A stretch of 64,000 bases of DNA from Bradyrhizobium sp. Lineage in GTDB: Bacteria; Pseudomonadota; Alphaproteobacteria; Rhizobiales; Xanthobacteraceae. This document shows positions 15,734-23,999 of the stretch, piece after piece. The notes under the pieces are model-generated. The model saw nothing but the letters and a program-made list of their open reading frames with translations. It was not told the origin of the DNA and made no database searches. A program made the position numbers and the translations under genes. Location: the NCBI RefSeq assembly GCF_016219575.1, contig NZ_JACRMG010000037.1, positions 1 to 64,000 on the forward strand, in the 5' to 3' direction. How positions within the stretch are numbered: position 1 is the first letter of the stretch; each line of letters begins with the position of its first letter.

Positions 15734-17134
15734 GTGATCTCTTCACCATCGGCTGCTTCGAAGCTTTCGCCTGAGGCCGCCGCATCCGGCCTGTTCGATC
15801 AATCGGCGCTGTCGGCGCTGGCCCAGCGCCTGGTCGAGGCCGCCAGACGCGCCGGTGCGGATGCAGCCGACGCGGTCGCTGTGCGCGGCGTCTCGCAGGG
15901 CGTCGAGGTGCGCGACGGCCGCGTCGAGGAATCCGAGCGTTCCGAGGGCGACGACGTCGGCCTGCGCGTATTCGTCGGAAAGCGCCAGGCGGTGGTCTCC
16001 ACCAACGACGTCAACGGCGACGGCATCGCCCGGCTCGCCGAGCGCGCGGTGGCGATGGCGCGCGTCGCGCCGGAAGACAAGTATGTCGGGCTTGCCGATC
16101 CGGCGGAGCTCGCGCGCGAGTTTCCCGAGCTCGATCTGCTCGATCCCGATATTCCCTCGACCGAGGTGCTGGAGCGCCGCGCCAAGGAGGCCGAGGCCGC
16201 AGGGCTTGCGGTGAAGGGCGTGACCAAATCCGGCGGCGCGTCGGCATCGGCCGGCATCGGCGGCATGGTGCTGGTGACCTCGACCGGTTTCCACGGCTCC
16301 TATCTGCGTTCCAGCCAGGGCGTCTCGATGACCGCGATCTCCGGCGAGGGCACGGGCATGGAGCGCGATTACGATTACACCTCGGCGCTGCATGCTTCCG
16401 ACCTCGCCTCGCCCGCAAGCGTCGGCCGCAAGGCGGGCGAGCGCGCGGTAGCCCGCACCAATCCGCGCAAGGTCGAGACCTGCAAGGTGCCGGTCGTGTA
16501 CGACCCGCGCGTCTCCAATTCGCTGGTCGGCCATCTCGTCGGCGCCGTCAACGGCGCCTCGATCGCGCGCAAGACCAGCTTCCTCAAGGACAAGCTCGGC
16601 CAGCAGCTGTTCTCCGACGGCATCCGCATCGTCGACGATCCCCTGCGCGTGCGCGGCCTGCGCTCGCAGGCCTTCGACGCCGAAGGCGTCAGGGTGAGGA
16701 AGCTCGCCATCATCGACGGCGGCGTGCTGAAATCTTGGCTGCTCGATTGCGCCACCGCGCGCGAGCTCGGCATGGCCACGACCGGCCATGCCCATCGCGG
16801 CGTGTCGTCGTCGCCCTCGCCGGGCGCGTACAACCTGCATATGGAAGCCGGCAGCGCGGCGCCGAAGGATCTGATCGCCGACATCAAGCAGGGCATCTAT
16901 GTCACCGACCTGATCGGCTCGGGCGTCAACGGCGTGACCGGCGATTACAGCCGCGGCGCCTCCGGTTTCTGGATCGAGAACGGCGAGATCACCTATCCCG
17001 TCAGCGAAGTCACCATCGCGGGCCATCTGCTCGACATGTTCAAATCGCTGACGCCTGCCAACGACCTCGAATTCCGCTACGGCATCAACGCGCCGACGCT
17101 GCGCATCGAAGGGCTGACCCTTGGCGGACGTTGA
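15734..17134 (+). CDS. pmbA: TldE/PmbA family metallopeptidase subunit
   Basis: 466 residues from a GTG start. Family segments are present: GVEVRDGRVEESERSEGDDVGLRVFVG (residues about 57-83) and the C-terminal LIGSGVNGVTGDYSRGASGFWIENGEITYPVSEVTIAG. PmbA/TldE pairs with TldD to mature peptides and degrade unfolded peptides; TldD carries the zinc site and this subunit lacks an HExxH. It is the first gene of a six-gene rightward run that continues into lipid A core synthesis. Confidence 0.93.
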   Translation: MISSPSAASKLSPEAAASGLFDQSALSALAQRLVEAARRAGADAADAVAVRGVSQGVEVRDGRVEESERSEGDDVGLRVFVGKRQAVVSTNDVNGDGIARLAERAVAMARVAPEDKYVGLADPAELAREFPELDLLDPDIPSTEVLERRAKEAEAAGLAVKGVTKSGGASASAGIGGMVLVTSTGFHGSYLRSSQGVSMTAISGEGTGMERDYDYTSALHASDLASPASVGRKAGERAVARTNPRKVETCKVPVVYDPRVSNSLVGHLVGAVNGASIARKTSFLKDKLGQQLFSDGIRIVDDPLRVRGLRSQAFDAEGVRVRKLAIIDGGVLKSWLLDCATARELGMATTGHAHRGVSSSPSPGAYNLHMEAGSAAPKDLIADIKQGIYVTDLIGSGVNGVTGDYSRGASGFWIENGEITYPVSEVTIAGHLLDMFKSLTPANDLEFRYGINAPTLRIEGLTLGGR

Positions 17135-17927
17135 ACTGCGCGACACTTTGGCGCGCGACGCGGCGCTGCTGAGCGGAGCGGTGCGGGAGGCAGGCGCACT
17201 CGCCAAGTCGCTGTTCGGCACCGAGCTGAAGAACTGGATCAAGGGCGCATCCTCGCCGGTCTCCGAGGCCGACATCGCCGTCAACGATCTGCTGGAACAG
17301 CGCCTGCGCACGGCGACGCCGGATTACGGCTGGCTGTCCGAAGAGAGCACCGACGACGAGAAGCGGCTCGGCAAGCGCTTCGCCTGGATCGTCGATCCGA
17401 TCGACGGCACCCGCGCCTATCTTGCCGGCCGCGACGACTGGTGCGTCTGCGCGGCGCTGGTGGAGGATTCGAGCCCGGTGCTGGCCGCGGTATATGCGCC
17501 GGCGAGCGAGGAGTTCTTCTTCGCCGCGCGCGGGCAGGGCGCCTCGCTCAACGACAGGCGCGTGCTCGCCAGTTCCGGCGACGATCTCGACTTTTCCCGC
17601 ATGGCGGGCCCAAAGCCGCTGGTCCAGCGCCTGAGCCGTTCGTCCGAGGAAATCTCGCTGCATCCGCGCATCGGCTCGCTGGCGCTGCGGCTCTGCCGTG
17701 TGGCGCACGGCGCGCTCGATGCCGCCTTCGCCGGCGGGCAGAGCCGCGACTGGGATCTTGCCGCGGCGAATTTGATCGTGCAGGAAGCGAATGGTAGAAT
17801 GACCGCGCTCTCGGGGGATGCGATCCTTTACAATCGCCGGGACGTGGTGCACGGAGTGCTGGTGGCGGCCGGACGCGATCGTCATGCGCGCATTGTCGCG
17901 CATTTCAGGGAACGTCCGCTGCCCTGA
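17121..17927 (+). CDS. Inositol-monophosphatase family phosphatase, CysQ-like
   Basis: 268 residues from a TTG start that overlaps the end of pmbA by 14 bases. Metal-site motifs of the family are present: WLSEES (near 71-76), WIVDPIDGTRAY (near 88-99) and SRDWDLAAANLI (near 210-221). CysQ-type members hydrolyse 3'-phosphoadenosine 5'-phosphate to AMP; others act on inositol phosphates. The exact substrate is inferred from the general layout only. Co-transcribed with pmbA. Confidence 0.88.
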   Translation: MADVELRDTLARDAALLSGAVREAGALAKSLFGTELKNWIKGASSPVSEADIAVNDLLEQRLRTATPDYGWLSEESTDDEKRLGKRFAWIVDPIDGTRAYLAGRDDWCVCAALVEDSSPVLAAVYAPASEEFFFAARGQGASLNDRRVLASSGDDLDFSRMAGPKPLVQRLSRSSEEISLHPRIGSLALRLCRVAHGALDAAFAGGQSRDWDLAAANLIVQEANGRMTALSGDAILYNRRDVVHGVLVAAGRDRHARIVAHFRERPLP

Positions 17928-18007
17928 GCCTTCTTCCCGCGACGCCGACATCCCCTCGCGACGCCAACATCCGCCTTGCCGGGCAGCTCGTTCAAGAAAG
18001 TCCCGAT

Positions 18008-18256
18008 ATGTCTGACAATGCCCAGCCGCAACTGCTTCACCTCGTTCTCGGCGGCGAACTGGTCGATCTCGAACACGTCACCTTCAAGGACCTCGACAAG
18101 GTCGATATCGTCGGCGTGTTCCCCAACTACGCCTCCGCCTATGCGGCCTGGAAGTCCAAGGCGCAGATGACGGTCGACAACGCCCAGATGCGTTACTTCA
18201 TCGTTCACCTGCACCGGCTGCTCGATCCGGATCAAGACACGAAACGGTCCCGTTGA
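18008..18256 (+). CDS. DUF4170 family protein
   Basis: 82 residues, cytosolic. The segment LHLVLGGELVDLEHVTFKDL followed by VDIVGVFPNYASAYAAWKSKAQ is typical of DUF4170, an alphaproteobacterial family found beside the lipid A acyltransferase-like gene and waaA. Its last four codons overlap the TTG start of the next gene, so it is translated with the envelope genes. The function is unknown. Confidence 0.85.
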   Translation: MSDNAQPQLLHLVLGGELVDLEHVTFKDLDKVDIVGVFPNYASAYAAWKSKAQMTVDNAQMRYFIVHLHRLLDPDQDTKRSR

Positions 18257-18966
18257 AACGCTTCTTCCGCGATCTGCTGCGCAGCCCCTGGGTTCAGCGT
18301 GCGCTCGGCGTGCTGGCGGCCGAATATCTGCGGCTGGTCTGGCGCACCACCCGCTTCGGCTACGACCCGGCCAATGTCTATGACCTGGTCGAGCCGGCGC
18401 AGCCCGCGATCTTCGCGTTCTGGCACGGCCAGCATTTCATGACGCCGTTCATCAAGACCAAGGACAGCCACCGCGCCAAGGTCCTGATCTCGCGCCATCG
18501 CGACGGCGAGTTCAACGCGATCGCCGCCGAGCGGCTCGGCATCGGCACCATCCGCGGCTCCGGCGACCATGGCGGCGCGTTCCACCGCAAGGGCGGCGTC
18601 GGCGCGTTCCGCGAAATGGTGCAGGCGCTGGGCGAAGGCTGGAACGTCGCAACCACGGCCGACGTGCCCAAGCGCTCGCGCGTGGCCGGGCTCGGCGTCA
18701 TCATGCTGGCGCGCGAATCGGGCAGGCCGATCCTGCCTTTTGCCATGGTGACCAGCCGCTTCATCCGATTGAAAAACTGGGACTCCACCACCATCAATCT
18801 GCCCTTCGGGCGCGGTGCCGTGGTAGGTATTGACGCCGTTATCGTGCCCCCGGACGCAGACGCCGAGACCATGGAAAGACTGCGCCAGCAAGTCGAGACC
18901 TATCTCAACGAAGCGACCCGTCGCGCCTATGCGCAGGTGGGCCGCCCGGAGGCCGGCCTTGGCTGA
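18253..18966 (+). CDS. DUF374 lysophospholipid acyltransferase-like protein
   Basis: 237 residues from a TTG start overlapping the previous stop. FWHGQHFMTPF (near 56-66) is the acyltransferase-like HG motif of DUF374; LISRHRDGEF, GTIRGSGDHGG and TTADVPKRSRVAGLG are further conserved blocks. The family is linked by position to Kdo-lipid A synthesis and probably works at the inner membrane. The acyl donor and target cannot be deduced from sequence. The next gene starts inside its last codons. Confidence 0.88.
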   Translation: MKRFFRDLLRSPWVQRALGVLAAEYLRLVWRTTRFGYDPANVYDLVEPAQPAIFAFWHGQHFMTPFIKTKDSHRAKVLISRHRDGEFNAIAAERLGIGTIRGSGDHGGAFHRKGGVGAFREMVQALGEGWNVATTADVPKRSRVAGLGVIMLARESGRPILPFAMVTSRFIRLKNWDSTTINLPFGRGAVVGIDAVIVPPDADAETMERLRQQVETYLNEATRRAYAQVGRPEAGLG

Positions 18967-20263
18967 TACGCTGCCGATGACGCTGCGGGTCTACCGGAAG
19001 CTGTCGTTCGCGATGGTGCCGCTGGCGCCTGCGCTGATCAGGAGCCGCCTCAAGCAGGGCAAGGAGGACCCCGAGCGCGTCGGCGAGCGGCGGGGCCTGT
19101 CGCTGGGCACGAGGCCGTCCGGCCCGCTGGTATGGATTCACGGCGCGAGCGTCGGCGAGGTGCTGGCGGCGGCGGCGCTGATCGAGCGGCTGCGCGCACT
19201 CAATCTGCGCATCCTGCTCACCTCGGGCACGGTGACGTCGGCCGCGATCGTGGCAAAGCGCTTTCCGCCCGACATCATCCATCAATACGTTCCCTGGGAT
19301 TCGCCGCGATATGTCGCGCGCTTCCTCGATCACTGGCGTCCGTCGCTGGCGCTGTTCATCGAGTCCGACCTGTGGCCGAACCTGATCCTGCAGGCCTCCG
19401 CGCGCCGGCTGCCGATGGTCTTGATCAACGGGCGGATGTCGCCGCGTTCCTTCCCGCGCTGGCGCAGAGCCCGCAACACGATCTCCGCGCTGCTCGGCCA
19501 GTTCGAGGTGTGCCTGGCGCAGTCCGCCACCGATGCGGAGCGTTTTGCCGCGCTCGGTGCCCGCAACGTCATCGTGACCGGCAATCTCAAGCTCGACGTG
19601 CCGGCGCCGCCCGCCGACCCCGCCAGGCTCGAAAAGCTGATGGCGATGACGCGCGGCCGGCCGGTCATCGTCGCGGCCTCGACCCATCCAGGCGAGGAAG
19701 AGATCCTGATCGAGACCCATCGCACGCTCGCCGGATTCTTTCCGGGGCTGCTCTCCGTGATCGTGCCGCGGCATCCCGACCGCGGCAACGCGGTGGCCGG
19801 CCTCGTCGCCGCATCGGGGCTGCGCTTCATGCAGCGCTCGCGCGAGGAACTGCCGGCGGCGAACACTGACATCTACATCGCCGACACGCTCGGCGAGCTC
19901 GGCCTGTTCTATCGCCTCGCGCCCATCGTGTTCATGGGCGGCTCGCTGGTCGAGCATGGCGGCCAGAACCCGATCGAGGCGGTCAAGCTGGGGGCCGCCA
20001 TCGTGCACGGCCCGCATGTCTTCAATTTCTCCGACGTCTATGAGGCGCTGGACAAGGCCGGCGGCGCGCGCCTGGCCGGCCATCAGGAAGCGCTGGTGAA
20101 GCAGCTCGGGCAATTGCTGGCCGATCCCGCGGCGCGCGATGCCGCGGCGGCCAATGCCGCCCGCGTGGTGGAGCAGCTCGGCGGCGCTCTGGAGCGGACG
20201 CTCGCCGCGCTCGAGCCCTATCTCATGCAGCTGCGCATCGAGATGGGAGCCGCCAATGCGTGA
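18959..20263 (+). CDS. waaA: 3-deoxy-D-manno-octulosonic acid transferase
   Basis: 434 residues. The TTG at 18959 is chosen because GGAGG (18948-18952) lies six bases before it; the ATG at 18977 has no ribosome site. The N-terminal anchor and GT-B fold blocks are clear: WIHGASVGEVLAA (near 60), ESDLWPNLI (near 135), VIVPRHPDR (near 260) and FMGGSLVEHGGQNPIEA (near 325). WaaA adds Kdo residues to lipid IVA at the inner membrane, before the late acylation steps. The end overlaps the lpxK start by eight bases. Confidence 0.95.
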   Translation: MADTLPMTLRVYRKLSFAMVPLAPALIRSRLKQGKEDPERVGERRGLSLGTRPSGPLVWIHGASVGEVLAAAALIERLRALNLRILLTSGTVTSAAIVAKRFPPDIIHQYVPWDSPRYVARFLDHWRPSLALFIESDLWPNLILQASARRLPMVLINGRMSPRSFPRWRRARNTISALLGQFEVCLAQSATDAERFAALGARNVIVTGNLKLDVPAPPADPARLEKLMAMTRGRPVIVAASTHPGEEEILIETHRTLAGFFPGLLSVIVPRHPDRGNAVAGLVAASGLRFMQRSREELPAANTDIYIADTLGELGLFYRLAPIVFMGGSLVEHGGQNPIEAVKLGAAIVHGPHVFNFSDVYEALDKAGGARLAGHQEALVKQLGQLLADPAARDAAAANAARVVEQLGGALERTLAALEPYLMQLRIEMGAANA

Positions 20264-21278
20264 GCCGGCCTTCTGGTACCGGCCCGCGTCCTGGAAATCG
20301 CATCTGCTCCGGCCGCTCGCGGCGCTCTACGGCGCCGTCGCCGCGCATCGGCTGAATCGCAAGGGGCTGAACGCCGGCATTCCCGTGCTCTGCGTCGGCA
20401 ATTATCACGGCGGCGGCGCCGGCAAGACGCCGGCGGTGCTGGCGCTGGCGAAACTGCTGCGCGAGCTCGGCGAGACGCCGGTGGTGCTCAGCCGCGGCTA
20501 TCGCGGCAGATTGCGCGGCCCGGTGCGGGTCGACGGCGCAAGGCACGGCGCAGCCGACGTCGGCGACGAGCCGTTGATGCTGTCGCAAAGCCTGGGCGTC
20601 GTGGTGTCGCGCGACCGCGCCGACGGCGTGGCGCTGGCCAAGTCGCTGGCCGCCACCGTGATCCTGATGGACGACGGCTTCCAGAACCCGACTGTGGCCA
20701 AGGATGCCTCGCTGATCGTGATCGACAGCGTGCGCGGCATCGGCAATGCCAGGGTGATGCCGGCGGGTCCGCTGCGCGCGCCGCTGTCGGTGCAGATCGA
20801 GCGCACCGACGCGCTGATCGTGATCGGCGACGGCGGTGCAGCCGATGGCGTGGCTGCATCGATCGCCGCGCAGGGCAAGCCGGTGCTGCGGGCACGTTTC
20901 AAACCCGACGAAGCTTCGCTGGCCGCATTGCGCGGCAGGCGCGTGCTCGCCTTTGCCGGCATCGGCGATCCCGCGCGGTTCCTGGCCACGTTGCGCGACA
21001 GCGGCGTGGATGTCGCGAGCAAGCGGCTGTTCGCCGACCATCACCCGCTCACGGCGGACGAAGCCGCCAGCCTGGTTGCGGAATCGGAAGGCGGCGGCCT
21101 GACGCTGGCGACCACGGAAAAGGATCTCGCGCGCCTGCGCACGCCGGACGGCTTGCCCGGCTGGGCACGCGAGATCGTTCCGTTCAAGGTGGCGCTTGAA
21201 TTCGACGACGCGGCGGCGCTGCGATCGTTCGTCGCCACCCGGCTCTTCAAGGCGCGCGAGCGGAAATCGCAGACCTGA
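20256..21278 (+). CDS. lpxK: Tetraacyldisaccharide 4'-kinase
   Basis: 340 residues from the ATG at 20256 with GGGAG (20245-20249) before it. The Walker A-type loop is GGGAGKTP (near 50-57) and the family motif DDGFQN lies near 146. LpxK phosphorylates the disaccharide precursor to lipid IVA. Its pairing with waaA and the DUF374 gene makes this a lipid A core operon. It is the last gene of the run; a palindromic repeat follows. Confidence 0.95.
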   Translation: MREPAFWYRPASWKSHLLRPLAALYGAVAAHRLNRKGLNAGIPVLCVGNYHGGGAGKTPAVLALAKLLRELGETPVVLSRGYRGRLRGPVRVDGARHGAADVGDEPLMLSQSLGVVVSRDRADGVALAKSLAATVILMDDGFQNPTVAKDASLIVIDSVRGIGNARVMPAGPLRAPLSVQIERTDALIVIGDGGAADGVAASIAAQGKPVLRARFKPDEASLAALRGRRVLAFAGIGDPARFLATLRDSGVDVASKRLFADHHPLTADEAASLVAESEGGGLTLATTEKDLARLRTPDGLPGWAREIVPFKVALEFDDAAALRSFVATRLFKARERKSQT

Positions 21279-21288
21279 AATTGCAGGC

Positions 21289-21391
21289 CTAAAGCGCGAT
21301 GAGATCGGGATGAATCGTCATCGCGCTTCAGGTTGTTGTTTGAGCATGATCTTTTCGGAAAACCGCTTCACACTTTTCCGGATCATGCTCT
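21289..21391. repeat. Palindromic repeat (GAGCATGATC type)
   Basis: AAAGCGCGATGA (21291-) pairs with TCATCGCGCTT (21318-21328). GAGCATGATC (21342-21351) pairs with GATCATGCTC (21381-21390) through TTTTCGGAAAA...TTTTCCG. This double hairpin is a very common Rhizobiales intergenic element. It ends exactly at the stop codon of the small leftward gene and so can serve both converging genes. Confidence 0.85.
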
Positions 21392-21653
21392 AGCGAATCC
21401 CGATGCGATTGACGCCGCCGTTGACGTTGCGCGGGGTCGCCGTGGTAGCGCGGACGGCGGCGCGTGCGACCGGGCGGGGCCGCAGCACGATTCCGGGCCT
21501 TGCGATGCAGCTCGGCGGGTAATCGATGTACTGGCAGTACACCACTGCGGCCGCTGGCTCGGTGCTGAATGTTACGCCCGCAAGTCCCAGCAAAGCGCTC
21601 ACGGCCAGCCCTGCGATCGTCGCCGGCTTCACGAACTGACTAAGCTGCCGCAT
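21390..21653 (-). CDS. Small secreted protein with a Cys pair
   Basis: 87 residues from the ATG at 21653 with GGGAGA about eight bases upstream; the longer frame to 21920 has no support. A signal peptide covers about residues 1-38. The mature part carries VYCQYIDYPPSCIARPG, a short Cys-Cys loop, then a basic Pro/Arg region. Similar small proteins occur in bradyrhizobia without known role. Its TAG stop lies in the last bases of the palindromic repeat. Confidence 0.7.
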   Translation of the reverse strand: MRQLSQFVKPATIAGLAVSALLGLAGVTFSTEPAAAVVYCQYIDYPPSCIARPGIVLRPRPVARAAVRATTATPRNVNGGVNRIGIR

Positions 21654-21870
21654 GGTGCTTTCTCCCGATCTCGTTGGCGATTTCATCGACGTGCAATTCA
21701 GCCGCAAGCCGTGCGACCTTATGGTGTGGAGTGTGGACCGCCCGGAATGAGTGATGTTGATGCAAGTCAAGAATTGCCGCGGCGCCTCGAGGTCGAGGTC
21801 GACCGGTTCATGACCGGCGTTCGCGCGGCGTGCCCCGGAATGACGGGGACGGTGTTGCAAAATTGGCGCG

Positions 21871-22396
21871 ACGGGCAAATCGCTTCGGGTTGCCGGAATC
21901 GTGTCAAGCCCCGGAATCAAAAATATTTCGCTTTACCGGAATTCTGATTTACGATATTGGTCGCCCCAGCCCGCGTCACCATGAGGGGACGCTTCGCGGT
22001 CGTCACGAACGTTGGCGCGGGTTGCGATGGACGCTGCGGCGTCAGGCGGGTTCATTCCCGCCCGACGAAACGTTGGCAGCGTACGGTGAAATCGTGTGGT
22101 CCTGGCGCCGCGACCCTGGCGTCTATCCCCGCCGGCCTGTGCTGGCGGGGCAACGGGGGCAAGACAGGCCGTCCCCCGGGGAGAGCGCGACATAAGCCGT
22201 AAAGCCATTGCGCGGGGAAAGCCGGGATGTCTCGGCTGTACCTGTCAAACCCGTGTGCATTCCGTTCGCTACAGATCGCACACGGCGATGCGGGCGCAGT
22301 CGGCGCCCGGCTTTCCCTGCGCCCTCTCCTCCGGGAGGGCCGACGAATTTGCAAAGCTCAGGCGAAAAACGCGCCGTGAGATTGAGAGCGCATGTC
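21871..22396 (+). repeat. Dispersed 0.5-kb repeat, copy A
   Basis: About 525 bases from ACGGGCAAATCG to GAGAGCGCATG, matched in inverted orientation at 60201-60714. Shared blocks include TTTACCGGAATTCTGATTT, CACCATGAGGGGACGCTTCG, GTGTGGTCCTGGCGCC, GCCATTGCGCGGGGAA and CCGGGATGTC. Differences are scattered and include small insertions and deletions in every frame, so the frames in it are not genes. It has internal inverted segments (GCCCGGC...GCCGGGC) and may be transcribed. With its neighbours it fills a gene-free stretch from 21654 to 22642; bases 21654-21870 are probably upstream DNA of the small gene at 21390. Confidence 0.85.
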
Positions 22397-22405
22397 TTTC
22401 CACAT

Positions 22406-22596
22406 CGTCACTGCGAGGAGCGAAAGCGACGATCCGTCTACGCTTGCTGCGCAAGCTACGCCGGGCTGGGAGTCCGCCGAAGCTCGCAGAGCGAAGGCGG
22501 AAGCAATCCATCTATCCCCGCGGGAAAGGGCTGGATTGCTTCGCGGAGCCCGTCATCGGGCGCGCGTTCGCGCGACCCGTTGGCTCGCAATGACGG
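22406..22596. repeat. Palindromic repeat (TGCGAGGAGCGAA type), long copy
   Basis: CGTCACTGCGAGGAGCG at the left end and GCTCGCAATGACGG at the right end enclose AAGCAATCCA...TGGATTGCTTCG. This copy carries about 60 extra bases on the left arm and about 40 on the right compared with those at 23897-23986 and 28985-29067. Confidence 0.8.
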
Positions 22597-22642
22597 CGGC
22601 AAGCCCGGCAATGACGGCGGTGGGATTTCGTGCCCGCGCCCG

Positions 22643-22870
22643 CTACTTCTTCACCTGCCCCGGATGATGCCGCTGCAGCACGGCCACCGGTTGCGCATAC
22701 GCCTCCTGCAGGTCGACGCTCCAGTATTTCAGCTCGTCGAGCGGGATGCGGACGTCGGTGATGGCGCAGCGGACATAGGTCCCCGGCGAGATCACGCGGA
22801 AATCGCCGTCGAGATATTGCACCTGCGCTTCGCCGCTGCCCGAGGGGCCGAACTTGTTCAGCAAGATCAA
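22643..22870 (-). CDS. DUF2093 family protein
   Basis: 75 residues from a TTG start at 22870; a second TTG at 22864 is possible, and GGAG lies just upstream of both. SGEAQVQYLDGDFRVISPG and YVRCAITDVRIPLDELKYWSV are the hallmark of DUF2093, a small cytosolic alphaproteobacterial family. The gene often follows xseA; here xseA lies 1.1 kb upstream on the same strand, separated by a rightward hydrolase gene and a repeat. Confidence 0.85.
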   Translation of the reverse strand: MILLNKFGPSGSGEAQVQYLDGDFRVISPGTYVRCAITDVRIPLDELKYWSVDLQEAYAQPVAVLQRHHPGQVKK

Positions 22871-23064
22871 AAGCTCCGATTCGAAACGGGCTGCTCAAAA
22901 GCGCCCGGTCAATGCATTTCCGGATTGCGATCTATCATAAATAAGTCGTGGTGTCCGCCCCCGCAAACCCACCGATTTGTGATGGTTTCGTGGCGAGCGC
23001 GCATGCTAGCCTTTTCGACATGGATCGCTGTCCTCCAGCGCCATACCAATCCCGGCACCCCATC

Positions 23065-23895
23065 ATGCGCCTCAAGTCAGCAGTCCTGATCCTGACGCTA
23101 TCTGCGGTCGTCTGCTCGGCGCGCGCGGCTCCCGCGCCGACGCAGGTCGAGATCCCCTCGGGCAAGCTCGAGCTGCATGCCCAGCTCTACAAGCCCGCCG
23201 GCAACGGGCCGTTCCCGGTGGTGATCGCGCTGCACGCCTGCGGCGGACTGGGCGGACAGGGCGAGCCCGTGCTGCCGCGCTATCGCGACTGGACGGAACG
23301 GCTGCTGAAGGCTGGCTACGCCGTGCTGTGGCCCGACAGTTTCGGTTCGCGCGAGGCCGGGCCGCAATGCCGCGAGAAGGAGCGCAAGGTGCTGGCGCGC
23401 CGCGAGCGCGTCGCCGACATCACGGCTTCGCACAAATGGCTGGCGGCGCAGGGCTGGGTGGCGCGCGACCGCATCAGCCTGATCGGCTGGGCCCATGGCG
23501 CGAGCGCCGTGCTGTGGGCGGTGCGTCCGCAGCTCTCCCCCCGCAGCAAGGAGCAGCCGGACTATCGCACCGCGGTTGCCTTCTATCCGGAATGCCGCGT
23601 CTCCTCGCGCACCGGCTGGAGCGCGCGGGTGCCGACACTGCTCTTGATCGGCGCCAGGGACGATATCGCCTCGCCGCCGCTGTGCCGGCAGATGGTGGAC
23701 GGCGCCCGCGGCCGCAGCGCGCTGGCCCGGATCGTGGTCTACCCCAGCGCGCCCCACGATTTCGACCGCGCCAACCTGCCGCTGCGCGCGCTCGAAGGCA
23801 AGGATCCCGCCGCGCCGGACCACGGCCATATCGGCACCGACGCCGACGCGCGCGCCGATGCGCAGAACCGCGTCGCGGAGTGGCTGGCAAGGTAG
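23065..23895 (+). CDS. Secreted dienelactone-hydrolase-like protein lacking the nucleophile
   Basis: 276 residues from the ATG at 23065, which begins a clean signal peptide (about 1-21, ending ARA-A). The alpha/beta-hydrolase fold is complete: VVIALHACGG (about 52-61), LLIGARDD (near 208-215, candidate acid) and PSAPHDF (near 236-242, His). At the nucleophile elbow the sequence is IGWAHGAS (140-147) with Ala143, where family members have Cys or Ser. It may be a binding protein or pseudoenzyme. It sits on the opposite strand between xseA and the DUF2093 gene, a pair often adjacent in related genomes. Confidence 0.8.
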   Translation: MRLKSAVLILTLSAVVCSARAAPAPTQVEIPSGKLELHAQLYKPAGNGPFPVVIALHACGGLGGQGEPVLPRYRDWTERLLKAGYAVLWPDSFGSREAGPQCREKERKVLARRERVADITASHKWLAAQGWVARDRISLIGWAHGASAVLWAVRPQLSPRSKEQPDYRTAVAFYPECRVSSRTGWSARVPTLLLIGARDDIASPPLCRQMVDGARGRSALARIVVYPSAPHDFDRANLPLRALEGKDPAAPDHGHIGTDADARADAQNRVAEWLAR

Positions 23896-23896
23896 A

Positions 23897-23986
23897 CGTC
23901 AATGCGAGGAGCGAAGCGACGAAGCAATCCAGCTTTCTTGTTGTGGCGAACGAAGCTGGATTGCTTCGCTTCGCTCGCAATGACGG
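23897..23986. repeat. Palindromic repeat (TGCGAGGAGCGAA type), short copy
   Basis: CGTCAATGCGAGGAGCGAAG...AAGCAATCCAGC pairs with GCTGGATTGCTTCG...TCGCTCGCAATGACGG. It starts two bases after the hydrolase stop and ends near the xseA stop, so it fills a convergent junction. Confidence 0.85.
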
Positions 23987-23999
23987 TGGAGCAACGAGC

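Noticed and set aside
22208..23089. Open frames inside dispersed repeat copy A and its flank
   Set aside because: The copies differ by indels in every frame, and the frame crosses several unrelated repeats.
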